Shown here: positions 8,730 through 16,360 of the stretch, in pieces
Layout: every line of letters starts with the position of its first letter
How positions within the stretch are numbered: position 1 is the first letter of the stretch
Origin: Elusimicrobiota bacterium
GTDB taxonomy: Bacteria; Elusimicrobiota; Elusimicrobia; 2-02-FULL-39-32
Assembly: GCA_016180425.1 (NCBI GenBank)
Contig: JACPBF010000006.1
Location: forward strand, 37,414-101,413
Reading direction: 5' to 3'
Length of the DNA stretch: 64,000 bases
Program-made: the position numbers and the translations under genes
Notes under the pieces: generated by a model
Told to the model about the DNA's origin: nothing
Seen by the model: the letters and a program-made list of their open reading frames with translations, nothing else
Databases searched by the model: none

Positions 8730-9401
8730 CTACTCAATTGGATATTGCAAATTAAGAAACTGTAAATCATTGGGTTCATCTATGTCAAAATATTCAGGCA
8801 AAAGATGAACTTTTAAATTTAATTTCTTCGCGTTCTGAAGCGTCTTTTTTAATACACAGGAACTAGACCAAGGAATATTTTGTATGAGCTTGGGAAACTT
8901 CACCCCCTGATTTAAAGCGATCAAATAATATCCTCCATCCAAACTTGGGCCTATTACCAGATCAGACTTCTTTAAGGCATGGAATGCCTCTTTAATATAG
9001 GCTAAGGGAAGACCGGGAGAATCTGAACCTATGAGGACTACAGTTTTCGCTCCTTCCCTAAAAGTATGGCTAAAAGCATGGATTAACCGTTCACCTAAAT
9101 CTTTTCCTTTTTGCAAAAAATATGGGATTTTATCCTGAAAATTTTTAAAAAATAATTTTTGAGAGATACTGGACTCGCTATTTTTATCTCCCTTTAACCA
9201 TTGGGGATTAGGAAAATTTGGATGAGCCTTATAAGCGATCTGAACTTTTAAAAATTTTAAAGAAGAAAACCTTTTATATAAATCTTGCGCCCAGCTTTTA
9301 TAAGCGCCTGCCGCTTGCTCAAAAGTTAAAGGAGGAACCAGTCTGGTCTTAACTTCCCCGGCCACTGGCGCTTTAATAAAAATAACAAGTTGGCGATCCA
9401 T
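8730..9401 (-). CDS. DUF2064/TIGR04282 nucleotidyltransferase-like protein
   Basis: 223 residues with a GT-A/nucleotidyltransferase fold. The N-terminus LVIFIKAPVAGEVKTRLVPPL is the family signature loop (KAP-x-x-G-x-x-KTRL). VVLIGSDSPGLP near 125-135 supplies the catalytic aspartates, and LVIGPSLDGGYYLIAL near 150-165 is the third motif; FDIDEPNDL closes the domain. TIGR04282 proteins are found beside TIGR04283 glycosyltransferases, as here, and may supply the activated sugar. A TATAAT about 16 nt before the ATG, preceded by the intergenic word AACCCGAATAATTCAC, looks like its promoter; no SD is seen. Confidence 0.8.
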   Translation of the reverse strand: MDRQLVIFIKAPVAGEVKTRLVPPLTFEQAAGAYKSWAQDLYKRFSSLKFLKVQIAYKAHPNFPNPQWLKGDKNSESSISQKLFFKNFQDKIPYFLQKGKDLGERLIHAFSHTFREGAKTVVLIGSDSPGLPLAYIKEAFHALKKSDLVIGPSLDGGYYLIALNQGVKFPKLIQNIPWSSSCVLKKTLQNAKKLNLKVHLLPEYFDIDEPNDLQFLNLQYPIE

Positions 9402-9449
9402 TTTTTATTTCTTTTTTATTATATAGTGAATTATTCGGGTTAGTGCAAT

Positions 9450-10178
9450 TTAGAGAGAAAACCTATAAAACCAACTGGGAAGATATTTTAAAAGAGTGGT
9501 CAGACGATTGCTAAAGATAAGCCCGCCAATAAATACCAATAGGAGTCCTGAAAATATTTCCCCTAAACGAATGAACCGCTTGTAACGATTAAAGAACCTC
9601 AAGAAAATATTCATTCCAAAGCCGGCTAAAATAAAGGGAATTCCTAATCCAAGAGAATAAATCAGTAATAATAGAGTTCCCTGAACCACAGTATTTTGAG
9701 TTGCGGCTAAAGCAAGGATCCCAGCCAAGATCGGGCCAATACAAGGGGTCCAGCCAAAGGCAAAAGCAAGCCCCATGAGAAAAGAACCTAATAAGCCTAT
9801 TGGAATTTTAGAAAGTTGAAATCTTTTTTCATAAAAAAGCCAGCGCAGTTTCAATAATCCCATGGTGTGCAAGCCAAAAAAAATGATTAAAATCCCGGCA
9901 ATTTTACTAATAACAGTTAAATATTGAGAGAGCCATTGTCCGGCTAAAGTTGCGGAAGCTCCCAATAAAGTAAAAACTAAAGAGAATCCAGCTACAAAAG
10001 CTAAACTGCCAAACCCAACTTTTTTAACCAAAAAAGAATGGTCGGCCCCCTTGGAAATTTCCTCCAAAGATAAACCAGAAACAAAAGAGATATAGCCTGG
10101 GATTAGCGGCAACACACAAGGGGATAAAAAAGAAACTATCCCAGCTATAAAAGCTGTAAAAAAAGAGAGATGATCCAT
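9450..10178 (-). CDS. ccdA: CcdA-type thiol-disulfide transport protein
   Basis: 242 residues, six membrane spans. The two redox cysteines sit in the conserved settings SPCVLPLIPGY (near 20) and GWTPCIGPILAG (near 143). CcdA/DsbD transmembrane domains carry electrons from cytoplasmic thioredoxin to periplasmic thiol proteins, for example in cytochrome c maturation or disulfide repair. No cytochrome c or thioredoxin-like gene is adjacent. The gene upstream encodes a secreted His-rich protein with three clustered cysteines, a possible client. The 185-nt gap between them contains a terminator-like hairpin, so CcdA probably has its own promoter. Confidence 0.9.
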   Translation of the reverse strand: MDHLSFFTAFIAGIVSFLSPCVLPLIPGYISFVSGLSLEEISKGADHSFLVKKVGFGSLAFVAGFSLVFTLLGASATLAGQWLSQYLTVISKIAGILIIFFGLHTMGLLKLRWLFYEKRFQLSKIPIGLLGSFLMGLAFAFGWTPCIGPILAGILALAATQNTVVQGTLLLLIYSLGLGIPFILAGFGMNIFLRFFNRYKRFIRLGEIFSGLLLVFIGGLIFSNRLTTLLKYLPSWFYRFSL

Positions 10179-10303
10179 ATCCTTCCTTTAAGCTAAAAAC
10201 TACCCCTATTTTACTAACAGCATCTTGTTTTAGCTGTTATATCCAAATATTCACTTGTTTGCTCAACACCTTCATAAATGAATATTCAAACTATAAGTAC
10301 AAA

Positions 10304-10352
10304 ACTCCAGAACCAACGTTGGTTTTAAGCTATTCAATGTTGGTTCTGGAGT
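10304..10352 (-). terminator. strong hairpin after the His-rich protein gene
   Basis: Perfect 14-bp inverted repeat ACTCCAGAACCAAC (10304-10317) and GTTGGTTCTGGAGT (10339-10352) around a 21-nt loop. On the minus strand it lies just after the stop at 10364 and is followed by TTTTG, as a Rho-independent terminator would be. The word TTGGTTCTGG recurs at 32911-32920. Confidence 0.65.
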
Positions 10353-10363
10353 ACAAACTTTTT

Positions 10364-10981
10364 CTATTTTAAAGGTACCATGTTGTTTTGGCTGTCATAA
10401 GTGAATCTGGGTTTTCCATTGACTTTATGAATTAATACTTTATTAATGGAAATCGTTCCATCCTCTGCCTTATCCGCATAAAAGTCTAAATCTAACTTTG
10501 ATTTTCCATTCACTTCTTGAAAATCAGCGCAGGCAAAACAAACTTTATTCGCCTGTAACATGCAAATTTTCGATTTATGGACTTTGATCAATGTAAGATT
10601 CCATTCTTTATTCGCAACCTCATCTTTAATGGTATAGACCCCGCCTGTTTTAGCTGATGCCTGATCCACATAATCTTTTACAATTTTCTCATATTGATCC
10701 TGAAACGCTTTTTCCTTAACTCCTTTTTTAGGATGCTCTTTAGGATGTTCTTTTTTTTCTTTAGGGCTCTCTTTAGCTGTCGCATCTCCTGACTTTCCCT
10801 CTGATTGCGGATGCTCTTTACCCATATCGGAATGTTCTTTCTTTACATCAGAAGATTGAGTTTGAGGAGTTGGGTGTTCAGCTCCTGTAGGATGTTCATG
10901 CGGATGTTCAGCCGCTTTTATTGGAAACACCCCAACCGCAAATAATAAACTAAAGACCATCAATGTGCTTCGCTTATTCAT
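10364..10981 (-). CDS. secreted histidine-rich protein, function unknown
   Basis: 205 residues from the ATG chosen because GAGGAGGAG stands about 9 nt before it; an in-frame ATG 9 codons earlier lacks one. Residues 1-23 are a signal peptide ending in IKA. Residues about 24-95 are low complexity, rich in H, E, P and K with the tripeptide EHP repeated at least seven times, a plausible metal-binding or disordered linker. Residues about 100-205 look like a folded domain (YIKDEV..WNLTLIKVHKSKICML) with cysteines spaced C-x7-C-x2-C. There is no CxxCH, so it is not a c-type cytochrome. CcdA is the next gene, suggesting the thiols are kept reduced or used for redox work. I do not recognise the family. 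Confidence 0.7.
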   Translation of the reverse strand: MNKRSTLMVFSLLFAVGVFPIKAAEHPHEHPTGAEHPTPQTQSSDVKKEHSDMGKEHPQSEGKSGDATAKESPKEKKEHPKEHPKKGVKEKAFQDQYEKIVKDYVDQASAKTGGVYTIKDEVANKEWNLTLIKVHKSKICMLQANKVCFACADFQEVNGKSKLDLDFYADKAEDGTISINKVLIHKVNGKPRFTYDSQNNMVPLK

Positions 10982-11088
10982 ACAAGTTCTCTCCTCCTCT
11001 AATTTCATTAAAGGCTGTTCATGCCTTCACAGCCATCTCTTTTTTACTTCTTGTTAAGTAGATTACACTTATAAAAAATTATTTGGAT

Positions 11089-12081
11089 TTAAGAATGTTT
11101 TTTATAAATCCTGGCTAAAGTATAGTCCGAAGTAGGGTTTCCATCAATTTCCACATAGGGTTGAGAAATAAAATTAAGAGCAGGCCCATTTTGTTTTGGT
11201 TCAAGAACGATTTCTCTGCCAGTGGTAAACAAAATACGGTCTGAGTCTAAATTGCCAAAAAAATAGTTTGCTTTATTGGAATTCTTCCAGGCTTCAGAAA
11301 TATCTACAGGTATCCACCCAAGCTCATCGTTATAAAATTCTGCCCAACAATGATAAGTTCTGGAAAGATCGCCCTCGCTTTCTTTTGGCAAAGGGACCCC
11401 CATGTGAAACCTTGCCGGAATATGAACTGCTCTGGCTAATGAAATAAATAAGGAATGGAAATCAGTGCAGTTGCCTTTACCTACTTTGCAGGCATAAACT
11501 GCATCGCCCCTTCCCCATCCTGCGCCAGATTTATCGTATTTCATAAACTTAAGAACATATTGATAAATGGCTCTTGCTTTTTCTAAAGGGTCGCTAATTC
11601 CTTTGGTATTCTCCTCTGCAATTCTTTTAATTTCAGCATCGGCACTTTCCAATCCTCTAGGTTCCAAAAATTGAGAAATTGAACTTTTTTCAACCTTCTT
11701 AAAGTCCAGAGAACTATTTTTTTTAGACTCAGGGCTTTGTTCTTTTCTTAAAACTTGATAACTTACTTTAATATTAAAAATTCCTGCTTCCACAGGTTCC
11801 CTATTTTCAAAAAATAAAAATCTATTTTTATAATTAGGCTCCTCGCTTATTTTATAAGGAAGATCAGATTCTATTTTTAAGATTTTAGTGCTTTGGTAAA
11901 AATCTTGGGCTGGGATAGGCATCCAAACTTTAATGTTCTTAATCCTAGAAGTTACAGGAATGTTCAATTTTTCCAGAATGACGACTGATCGGGCTGAGTT
12001 TTTTAATGTGCTTATTAAGTAGGGTGGGAAAAGAGTTAAATAAAGAAAAACAAAAATAAAAAATTTTCTTTGCGCAAACAT
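11089..12081 (-). CDS. transglutaminase-like cysteine protease-fold protein, exported
   Basis: 330 residues with an N-terminal hydrophobic anchor or signal (KFFIFVFLYLTLFPPYLI). A beta-rich region (about 30-125) precedes the transglutaminase core. The catalytic triad is clear: Cys in GKGNCTDFHSLFISLARAVHIPARF, His in YHCWAEFYND and Asp in GWIPVDISEA. The fold hydrolyses or cross-links peptide and amide bonds; bacterial members of this size often act in the periplasm on proteins or peptidoglycan-linked peptides. The substrate is unknown. The ATG overlaps a TATAATG word and lacks an SD. It stands alone between the His-rich gene and a repeat-filled gap. Confidence 0.85.
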   Translation of the reverse strand: MFAQRKFFIFVFLYLTLFPPYLISTLKNSARSVVILEKLNIPVTSRIKNIKVWMPIPAQDFYQSTKILKIESDLPYKISEEPNYKNRFLFFENREPVEAGIFNIKVSYQVLRKEQSPESKKNSSLDFKKVEKSSISQFLEPRGLESADAEIKRIAEENTKGISDPLEKARAIYQYVLKFMKYDKSGAGWGRGDAVYACKVGKGNCTDFHSLFISLARAVHIPARFHMGVPLPKESEGDLSRTYHCWAEFYNDELGWIPVDISEAWKNSNKANYFFGNLDSDRILFTTGREIVLEPKQNGPALNFISQPYVEIDGNPTSDYTLARIYKKHS

Positions 12082-12106
12082 TATAGAACGTTACTAATGG
12101 CGTGTC

Positions 12107-12188
12107 CTGTTATGAAAATAAGCAATAAGTCGTTTATATTGCGTATTTCCATGCTTCAGGATGTGCGCCAGCACATGACAACTAATGC
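12107..12188 (+). repeat. 82-bp dispersed hairpin repeat, copy 2
   Basis: Second copy of the repeat at 5947-6028, same strand and same length. It shows GCAATA (9-nt loop) TATTGC and a clean second stem ATGTGC-GCCA-GCACAT, then CATGACAACTAATGC. It occupies most of the gap between citrate synthase and the transglutaminase gene. Confidence 0.85.
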
Positions 12189-12253
12189 TCTTTTACAGTG
12201 ATGATCATTAAGAAAAAATTGTAAAGTCATCCCTTAAGACTTTACATAAGAGA

Positions 12254-13432
12254 TCATCTATTTGCTATAGAAATAAAAGGAAGGTCTAATGCTCCTCGAT
12301 ATTCAGCCCGAGGCCGAATCAGACGATTATCCCCAATCTGCTCTAAATAGTGAGCGCTCCAGCCAGCAATACGGCTCATCACAAACATTGGGGTAAACAA
12401 ATCTATGGGTATCCCTGCGCAATAGAGCAGGGTTGCAGAATAGAAATCCACATTAGAGGGCAGTTTCTTGGCTTGGGTCACAATCCCTTCAATTTTTTTA
12501 GAGATCTCAAAAAGTTTTTCGTTTCTGGTTTTTTTACATACTTTTTCTGCCATCTCTTTTAAAAGCGGGGATCTTGGGTCCAGCGCTTTATAAACCCTAT
12601 GTCCAAAACCCATAATTTTTTTCTTTTCCTTAAATGCGGTTTCAAGATACGCCTCCACATTAGAAACCGCTCCAACCTCTAAAAGCATCTTTAAAACCTG
12701 TTCGTTCGCTCCGCCGTGCAATGGTCCTTTTAAAGCTCCGATCGCTGTGGTGATCCCTGAATAATAATCTGAAAGAGTGGAGGCTGTTACCCTCAAAGCA
12801 AAAGTAGAAGCATTGAGCTCATGATCCGCAAGCAATACAAGATATAAATTAAAGGCTTCAGCGCTCAATGGTTCCGGCTTTTTTCCGGATAACATATAAA
12901 GAAAATTTTCAGAATGGGTAAGATTTTGATCTGGCTCAACTGGAGTTTTCCCATTCCGAATCCTATCCCAAGCAGCAATGATGGTGGGGGTTTGAGCAAT
13001 GCTCTTAATGCTCTTTTTTAAATTTGAATCAAAATTCACTTGATCCGCGTCTGGATCAAAAAAAGCTAAAGCTGAAACCATAGTTCTTAAAACAGTCATG
13101 GGATGAATTGTTTTTGGGATGGAATTCATTCTTTCAATAAATTTTTCCGGACATTTTCTTTCCTGCGCTAACTGTTGAGAGAATGCTTTAAGTTCCTGAG
13201 AATTCGGCAGCTTCTTAAATAAAAGAAGATAAATAATTTCTTCAAAGGTAGTTTGATTGGCTAAATCATTGATGGAATATCCTCTATAAATAAGGCGGGA
13301 ACGCGGGCCATCAATAAAACAGATGGAAGATTCTGTGGCAACCATATCTTCTAAACCAGAGTGAGAGGGAGAAAGTGTTTTTGAATTTTTAAGCTCAGCC
13401 ATTGAATTATTCGCATCTAATGCAACTGCCAT
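12254..13432 (-). CDS. gltA: citrate synthase
   Basis: 392 residues. It condenses acetyl-CoA with oxaloacetate at the entry of the TCA cycle. The active-site residues are in place: His in LADHELNASTFALRV, His in GFGHRVYKALDPRSPLL and Asp in NVDFYSATLLYCAGIP; substrate-binding KGPLHGGANEQV and the arginine near AEYRG at the C-terminus also match. The length and the absence of an NADH-binding N-terminal extension fit the Gram-positive/archaeal-like dimeric type. It lies downstream of korAB, so 2-oxoglutarate ferredoxin oxidoreductase and citrate synthase sit side by side. A TATAAT box ends 9 nt before the ATG, so the mRNA may be leaderless or nearly so; no SD is visible. Confidence 0.95.
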   Translation of the reverse strand: MAVALDANNSMAELKNSKTLSPSHSGLEDMVATESSICFIDGPRSRLIYRGYSINDLANQTTFEEIIYLLLFKKLPNSQELKAFSQQLAQERKCPEKFIERMNSIPKTIHPMTVLRTMVSALAFFDPDADQVNFDSNLKKSIKSIAQTPTIIAAWDRIRNGKTPVEPDQNLTHSENFLYMLSGKKPEPLSAEAFNLYLVLLADHELNASTFALRVTASTLSDYYSGITTAIGALKGPLHGGANEQVLKMLLEVGAVSNVEAYLETAFKEKKKIMGFGHRVYKALDPRSPLLKEMAEKVCKKTRNEKLFEISKKIEGIVTQAKKLPSNVDFYSATLLYCAGIPIDLFTPMFVMSRIAGWSAHYLEQIGDNRLIRPRAEYRGALDLPFISIANR

Positions 13433-13441
13433 AATTTATTA

Positions 13442-13471
13442 ATTATACTCAAGTTTTGCGCTCAAGATCAA
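13442..13471 (-). promoter_or_regulatory. predicted promoter of gltA
   Basis: Minus strand: -35 TTGATC (13466-13471), 18-bp spacer, -10 TATAAT (13442-13447). Only 9 nt separate the -10 box from the ATG, so transcription should start within about 3 nt of the start codon. Confidence 0.6.
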
Positions 13472-13595
13472 CCTTGAACCCGAATTTTTGTATTAGGAAA
13501 TCAAATTTGATGGATAATGTGCTGCATAGATAAGAAAGGAGGGCTGAAAAAAATTACAAAAAAGCAATGATTCTAAAAATTATTTTTGGTCAAAC

Positions 13596-14456
13596 TTAAG
13601 AGAACTGATCAAACAATTTATCTATAGAACCTTTGCCGGATTTGTTTTGCACAGATTGTGAAAGATTCTTTAAAGTGGTTCCAAGATCTTCTCTGCCAGA
13701 TTCAAAAAAAACGCCCAGATAAACTTTTCCTTTTATTTGCCAAAGATCTAAAGCGGATTTTTTATTATGAACATCATGCTCCTCTGGAATATTGACAATT
13801 CTTTCACGGTAATATTTGTAGGTATCATTAAAAACAGTACAAGGGCTTATGGAATGCACAAAAGAAAAACCTTTATGTTTTATTGCCTTAACAAATAAAT
13901 CAGTCATTTGATCAATGGCGCCGGAAAAAGCCCGTGCAACAAAAGAAACATCATAAGCTAAGGACAAAGCTACTGGGTTTAAATTTTCTTCTTGCACCCC
14001 ATAAGGCAAAGCTTTTAAATGAAAATCAGGGGAAGTGGTGGGAGAACCTTGTCCTTTAGTTAATCCATAAGTGGAGTTGTCCATCATGATATAGGTCATG
14101 TCCACATTCCGTCTAGCTGCATGAGGGAAATGGCCTCCGCCAATAGCTAAACCATCTCCATCGCCGCCCACTGCAATCACTTCCAAATTTGGATTAGCTA
14201 ATTTTATGCCTGTAGCAGTAGGCAAAACCCGTCCATGCACTCCATGAAAACCATAACATTTAGTAAAAATAGGAAGTCTGCCTGAACAACCAATGCCTGA
14301 AACAATCACGGTATTTTTTAAATCTAAATCCATTATAAGGCAAGCTCTATAAATGGCAGAAAGCACCCCAAAATCCCCGCAGCCAGGACACCAGACTGGG
14401 TTTACCTTACTTTTAATATCAGCAACTGATTGCACGTGCGTATTTACATTAGCCAT
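13596..14456 (-). CDS. korB: 2-oxoacid:ferredoxin oxidoreductase, beta subunit
   Basis: 286 residues. The subunit binds thiamine diphosphate and, with KorA, oxidises 2-oxoglutarate (or a similar 2-oxoacid) with CoA and ferredoxin, or runs in reverse to fix CO2. WCPGCGDFGVL near 22-32 carries two of the iron-sulfur-related cysteines of this class. VIAVGGDGDGLAIGGGHF followed by MDNSTYGLTKGQGSPTT is the thiamine-diphosphate and metal-binding motif. Gene order korA-korB with 5 nt between them, and the lack of separate delta or 4Fe-4S subunits, fit the two-subunit Kor/Vor type. Substrate assignment to 2-oxoglutarate is by family resemblance. Confidence 0.9.
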   Translation of the reverse strand: MANVNTHVQSVADIKSKVNPVWCPGCGDFGVLSAIYRACLIMDLDLKNTVIVSGIGCSGRLPIFTKCYGFHGVHGRVLPTATGIKLANPNLEVIAVGGDGDGLAIGGGHFPHAARRNVDMTYIMMDNSTYGLTKGQGSPTTSPDFHLKALPYGVQEENLNPVALSLAYDVSFVARAFSGAIDQMTDLFVKAIKHKGFSFVHSISPCTVFNDTYKYYRERIVNIPEEHDVHNKKSALDLWQIKGKVYLGVFFESGREDLGTTLKNLSQSVQNKSGKGSIDKLFDQFS

Positions 14457-14461
14457 GATTT

Positions 14462-16189
14462 TTAAGTTTTAGTAATAACTTCCTCAATTTTATTTAAGAT
14501 CTCTTCCGGGGTAAAAGGCATGCCAGCGCATTTGTTTAAACGAATCGTTGGGATTAAATATTTTGCTCGAATAATCTGATTGAACTGTCCTGTAAAATTC
14601 AGTTCAGGTACGATCACCTGCTGCACGGAACTTAAAAAATTGCGAATCTCTTCATCTGGCAAAGGATGCAGCATTTTTACCTGCAAAGCAGCTACTTCAT
14701 ACCCAAGTTGATTTGCCTTGCGAATCGCCTCTTCAATAGGCCCTTCTGTAGAACCCCAAGAAAGAATGCCCACTTTAGCCTGTTCATCTCCAAAACGGCG
14801 TGTAAATCCCTTTTCTTTTGCTATGTATTCTAATTTTTTATGTCTTTTAGTAGTCATTCTAAAATGGTTAGCAGGCGTATAAGTAGGATATCCATGTTCA
14901 TTATGTTCTAATCCAGTCGCCACGTAAGTTGAAGAATCTTTGCCTGGAAGAGCCACAGGAGAAACCCCATTATCTGTAATTTGATATCTTAAATATTCCC
15001 CAGCGCTGCTGCCATTCGCCTTGATTCTATCCCATACTGGAATGGTGTTTAATTTAGGTCTTGTGTAGGTTTGTGTTCTTTGGGAAAGAGACTGGTCTGA
15101 AAGCATGATTACAGGGATCTGATATTTTTCCGCAATATTAAATGCTTTAATAATTCCAAAAAAACAATCTTTTACATTTGCTGGAGCCATCACCACTCTT
15201 GGAGCTTCTCCATGTCCGCCAAAAACCGCTTGCATTAAATCAGATTGTTCTGTTTTTGTAGGAAGCCCTGTGGAAGGGCCGCCGCGCTGGCAATCTATAA
15301 TTACAATTGGAGTTTCTGTCATGGAAGAAAGTCCTAGAGCTTCCAACATTAAAGAAAAACCAGGGCCGCTGGTTGCTGTCATTGCTTTAGCCCCTGCAAA
15401 AGAAGCTCCAATACAAGAGATCACAGCAGCAATCTCATCTTCAGTTTGAATCGCGACCCCGTCAAATTTTGGCAGCTGTTTTTGCATAAATTCTAAAATT
15501 TCAGAAGCAGGCGTAATAGGATACCCTGCATAATAACGACAGCCCGCATGGAGTGCTCCTGCAGCCATCGCTTCATTGCCAGACATCATCAGCTTAGAAG
15601 TTTTTAGCTCTCTGGGCTTAACTGCAAAATCTTTAAGCACGCTATTTTTTAAAGCCCAGGACCAGCCTGATTCTAAAGCTTTTAAATTAGCTTCAATTAC
15701 GTTTTCAGGCTTATGTTGAAACTGTTCTTTAACCACTTGTTTAACTGATTCTAAGGGAAGGCCTAGAATTTCAGCAACAACCCCCATGGCAACCACATTT
15801 TTAGCTTTTTTATTTCCGGCATCCTTTTGAGCTAAAGAGATAAATGGCACTCCATAAGCCTGTTCTTTATACATATCCTCCGCCATAAAAACATCAGCAT
15901 CAAAAATTAAAAGTCCTTCTGCTTTTAAATCTTTCCCATGCATTTTAAGACATTCTTCATCATAAGCAATCAGAACATCCAGGTTGGTCCCTTGAGAAAG
16001 CACTGGATGGTTGCCCATTCGCACCTGAAACATCGCTTGACCGCCTTTGATTTCCGCAGGGTTGGTTCTAAAGGTAAATACATCGTATTGAGAACGGGCT
16101 AAGGCGAGAGTAATCATTTCCCCAGTAGAAATAACACCGGTCGTTGTGCCGGTATCCCCTCCTACCCGAATGGTTAGATTGTTAGGCAT
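14462..16189 (-). CDS. korA: 2-oxoacid:ferredoxin oxidoreductase, fused gamma-alpha subunit
   Basis: 575 residues. Residues about 1-185 are the gamma domain (RVGGDTGTTTGVISTGEMITLALARS; FRTNPAEIKGGQAMFQVR), which helps bind CoA. Residues about 200-575 are the alpha domain (GNEAMAAGALHAGCRYYAGYPITPASEILE; QTEDEIAAVISCIGASFAGAKAMTATSGPG), with the pyrimidine-binding part of the thiamine site. Fusion of gamma to alpha is standard for KorA. It is first in the korAB unit. A consensus promoter (16197-16224) ends 7 nt before the ATG, so the transcript should begin at or next to the start codon, and no SD is present. Confidence 0.92.
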   Translation of the reverse strand: MPNNLTIRVGGDTGTTTGVISTGEMITLALARSQYDVFTFRTNPAEIKGGQAMFQVRMGNHPVLSQGTNLDVLIAYDEECLKMHGKDLKAEGLLIFDADVFMAEDMYKEQAYGVPFISLAQKDAGNKKAKNVVAMGVVAEILGLPLESVKQVVKEQFQHKPENVIEANLKALESGWSWALKNSVLKDFAVKPRELKTSKLMMSGNEAMAAGALHAGCRYYAGYPITPASEILEFMQKQLPKFDGVAIQTEDEIAAVISCIGASFAGAKAMTATSGPGFSLMLEALGLSSMTETPIVIIDCQRGGPSTGLPTKTEQSDLMQAVFGGHGEAPRVVMAPANVKDCFFGIIKAFNIAEKYQIPVIMLSDQSLSQRTQTYTRPKLNTIPVWDRIKANGSSAGEYLRYQITDNGVSPVALPGKDSSTYVATGLEHNEHGYPTYTPANHFRMTTKRHKKLEYIAKEKGFTRRFGDEQAKVGILSWGSTEGPIEEAIRKANQLGYEVAALQVKMLHPLPDEEIRNFLSSVQQVIVPELNFTGQFNQIIRAKYLIPTIRLNKCAGMPFTPEEILNKIEEVITKT

Positions 16190-16196
16190 AATAATA

Positions 16197-16263
16197 ATTA
16201 TAGCAGACCATCATGGTTTGTCAAGTTAAGAAACCTGACTATTTTGTCAAGTTTCTTTACTTG
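16197..16263 (-). promoter_or_regulatory. consensus promoter of korAB with inverted and direct repeats
   Basis: Minus strand: -35 TTGACA (16219-16224), 16-bp spacer, -10 TATAAT (16197-16202), both perfect sigma70 hexamers, and only 7 nt to the ATG. The word TTGTCAAGTT occurs twice on the plus strand (16218-16227 and 16244-16253), giving a second TTGACA 26 bp upstream. A 13-bp inverted repeat with one mismatch, CAAGTTAAGAAAC (16222-16234) and GTTTCTTTACTTG (16251-16263), overlaps the -35 and could bind a regulator. Confidence 0.7.
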
Positions 16264-16310
16264 ATTTTGAAAAACTATTCCTCTCTTGATGTGTAATGGT
16301 ATTTAAAAAC

Positions 16311-16360
16311 TTGCTGACTAAGTCTTAAACTTTTTATAAAATTTTTGTAACATTGTTACA
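16311..16360 (+). promoter_or_regulatory. promoter and palindromic operator of the MNT gene
   Basis: TTGCTG (16311-16316), 18-bp spacer, TATAAA (16335-16340), then the perfect palindrome TGTAACA-T-TGTTACA (16346-16360), whose last base is the A of the ATG. The palindrome sits where transcription and translation would start, and there is no SD. This suggests an operator, perhaps for autoregulation. Confidence 0.5.

Noticed and set aside
11089..12081. Transglutaminase gene as part of an operon with the His-rich protein and CcdA
   Set aside because: Gaps of about 107 and 185 nt and a strong terminator argue against one transcript for all three.
13477..13497. Riboswitch or T-box leader before citrate synthase
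   Set aside because: The promoter lies within 9 nt of the ATG, leaving no room for a leader; only the recurring intergenic word is present.
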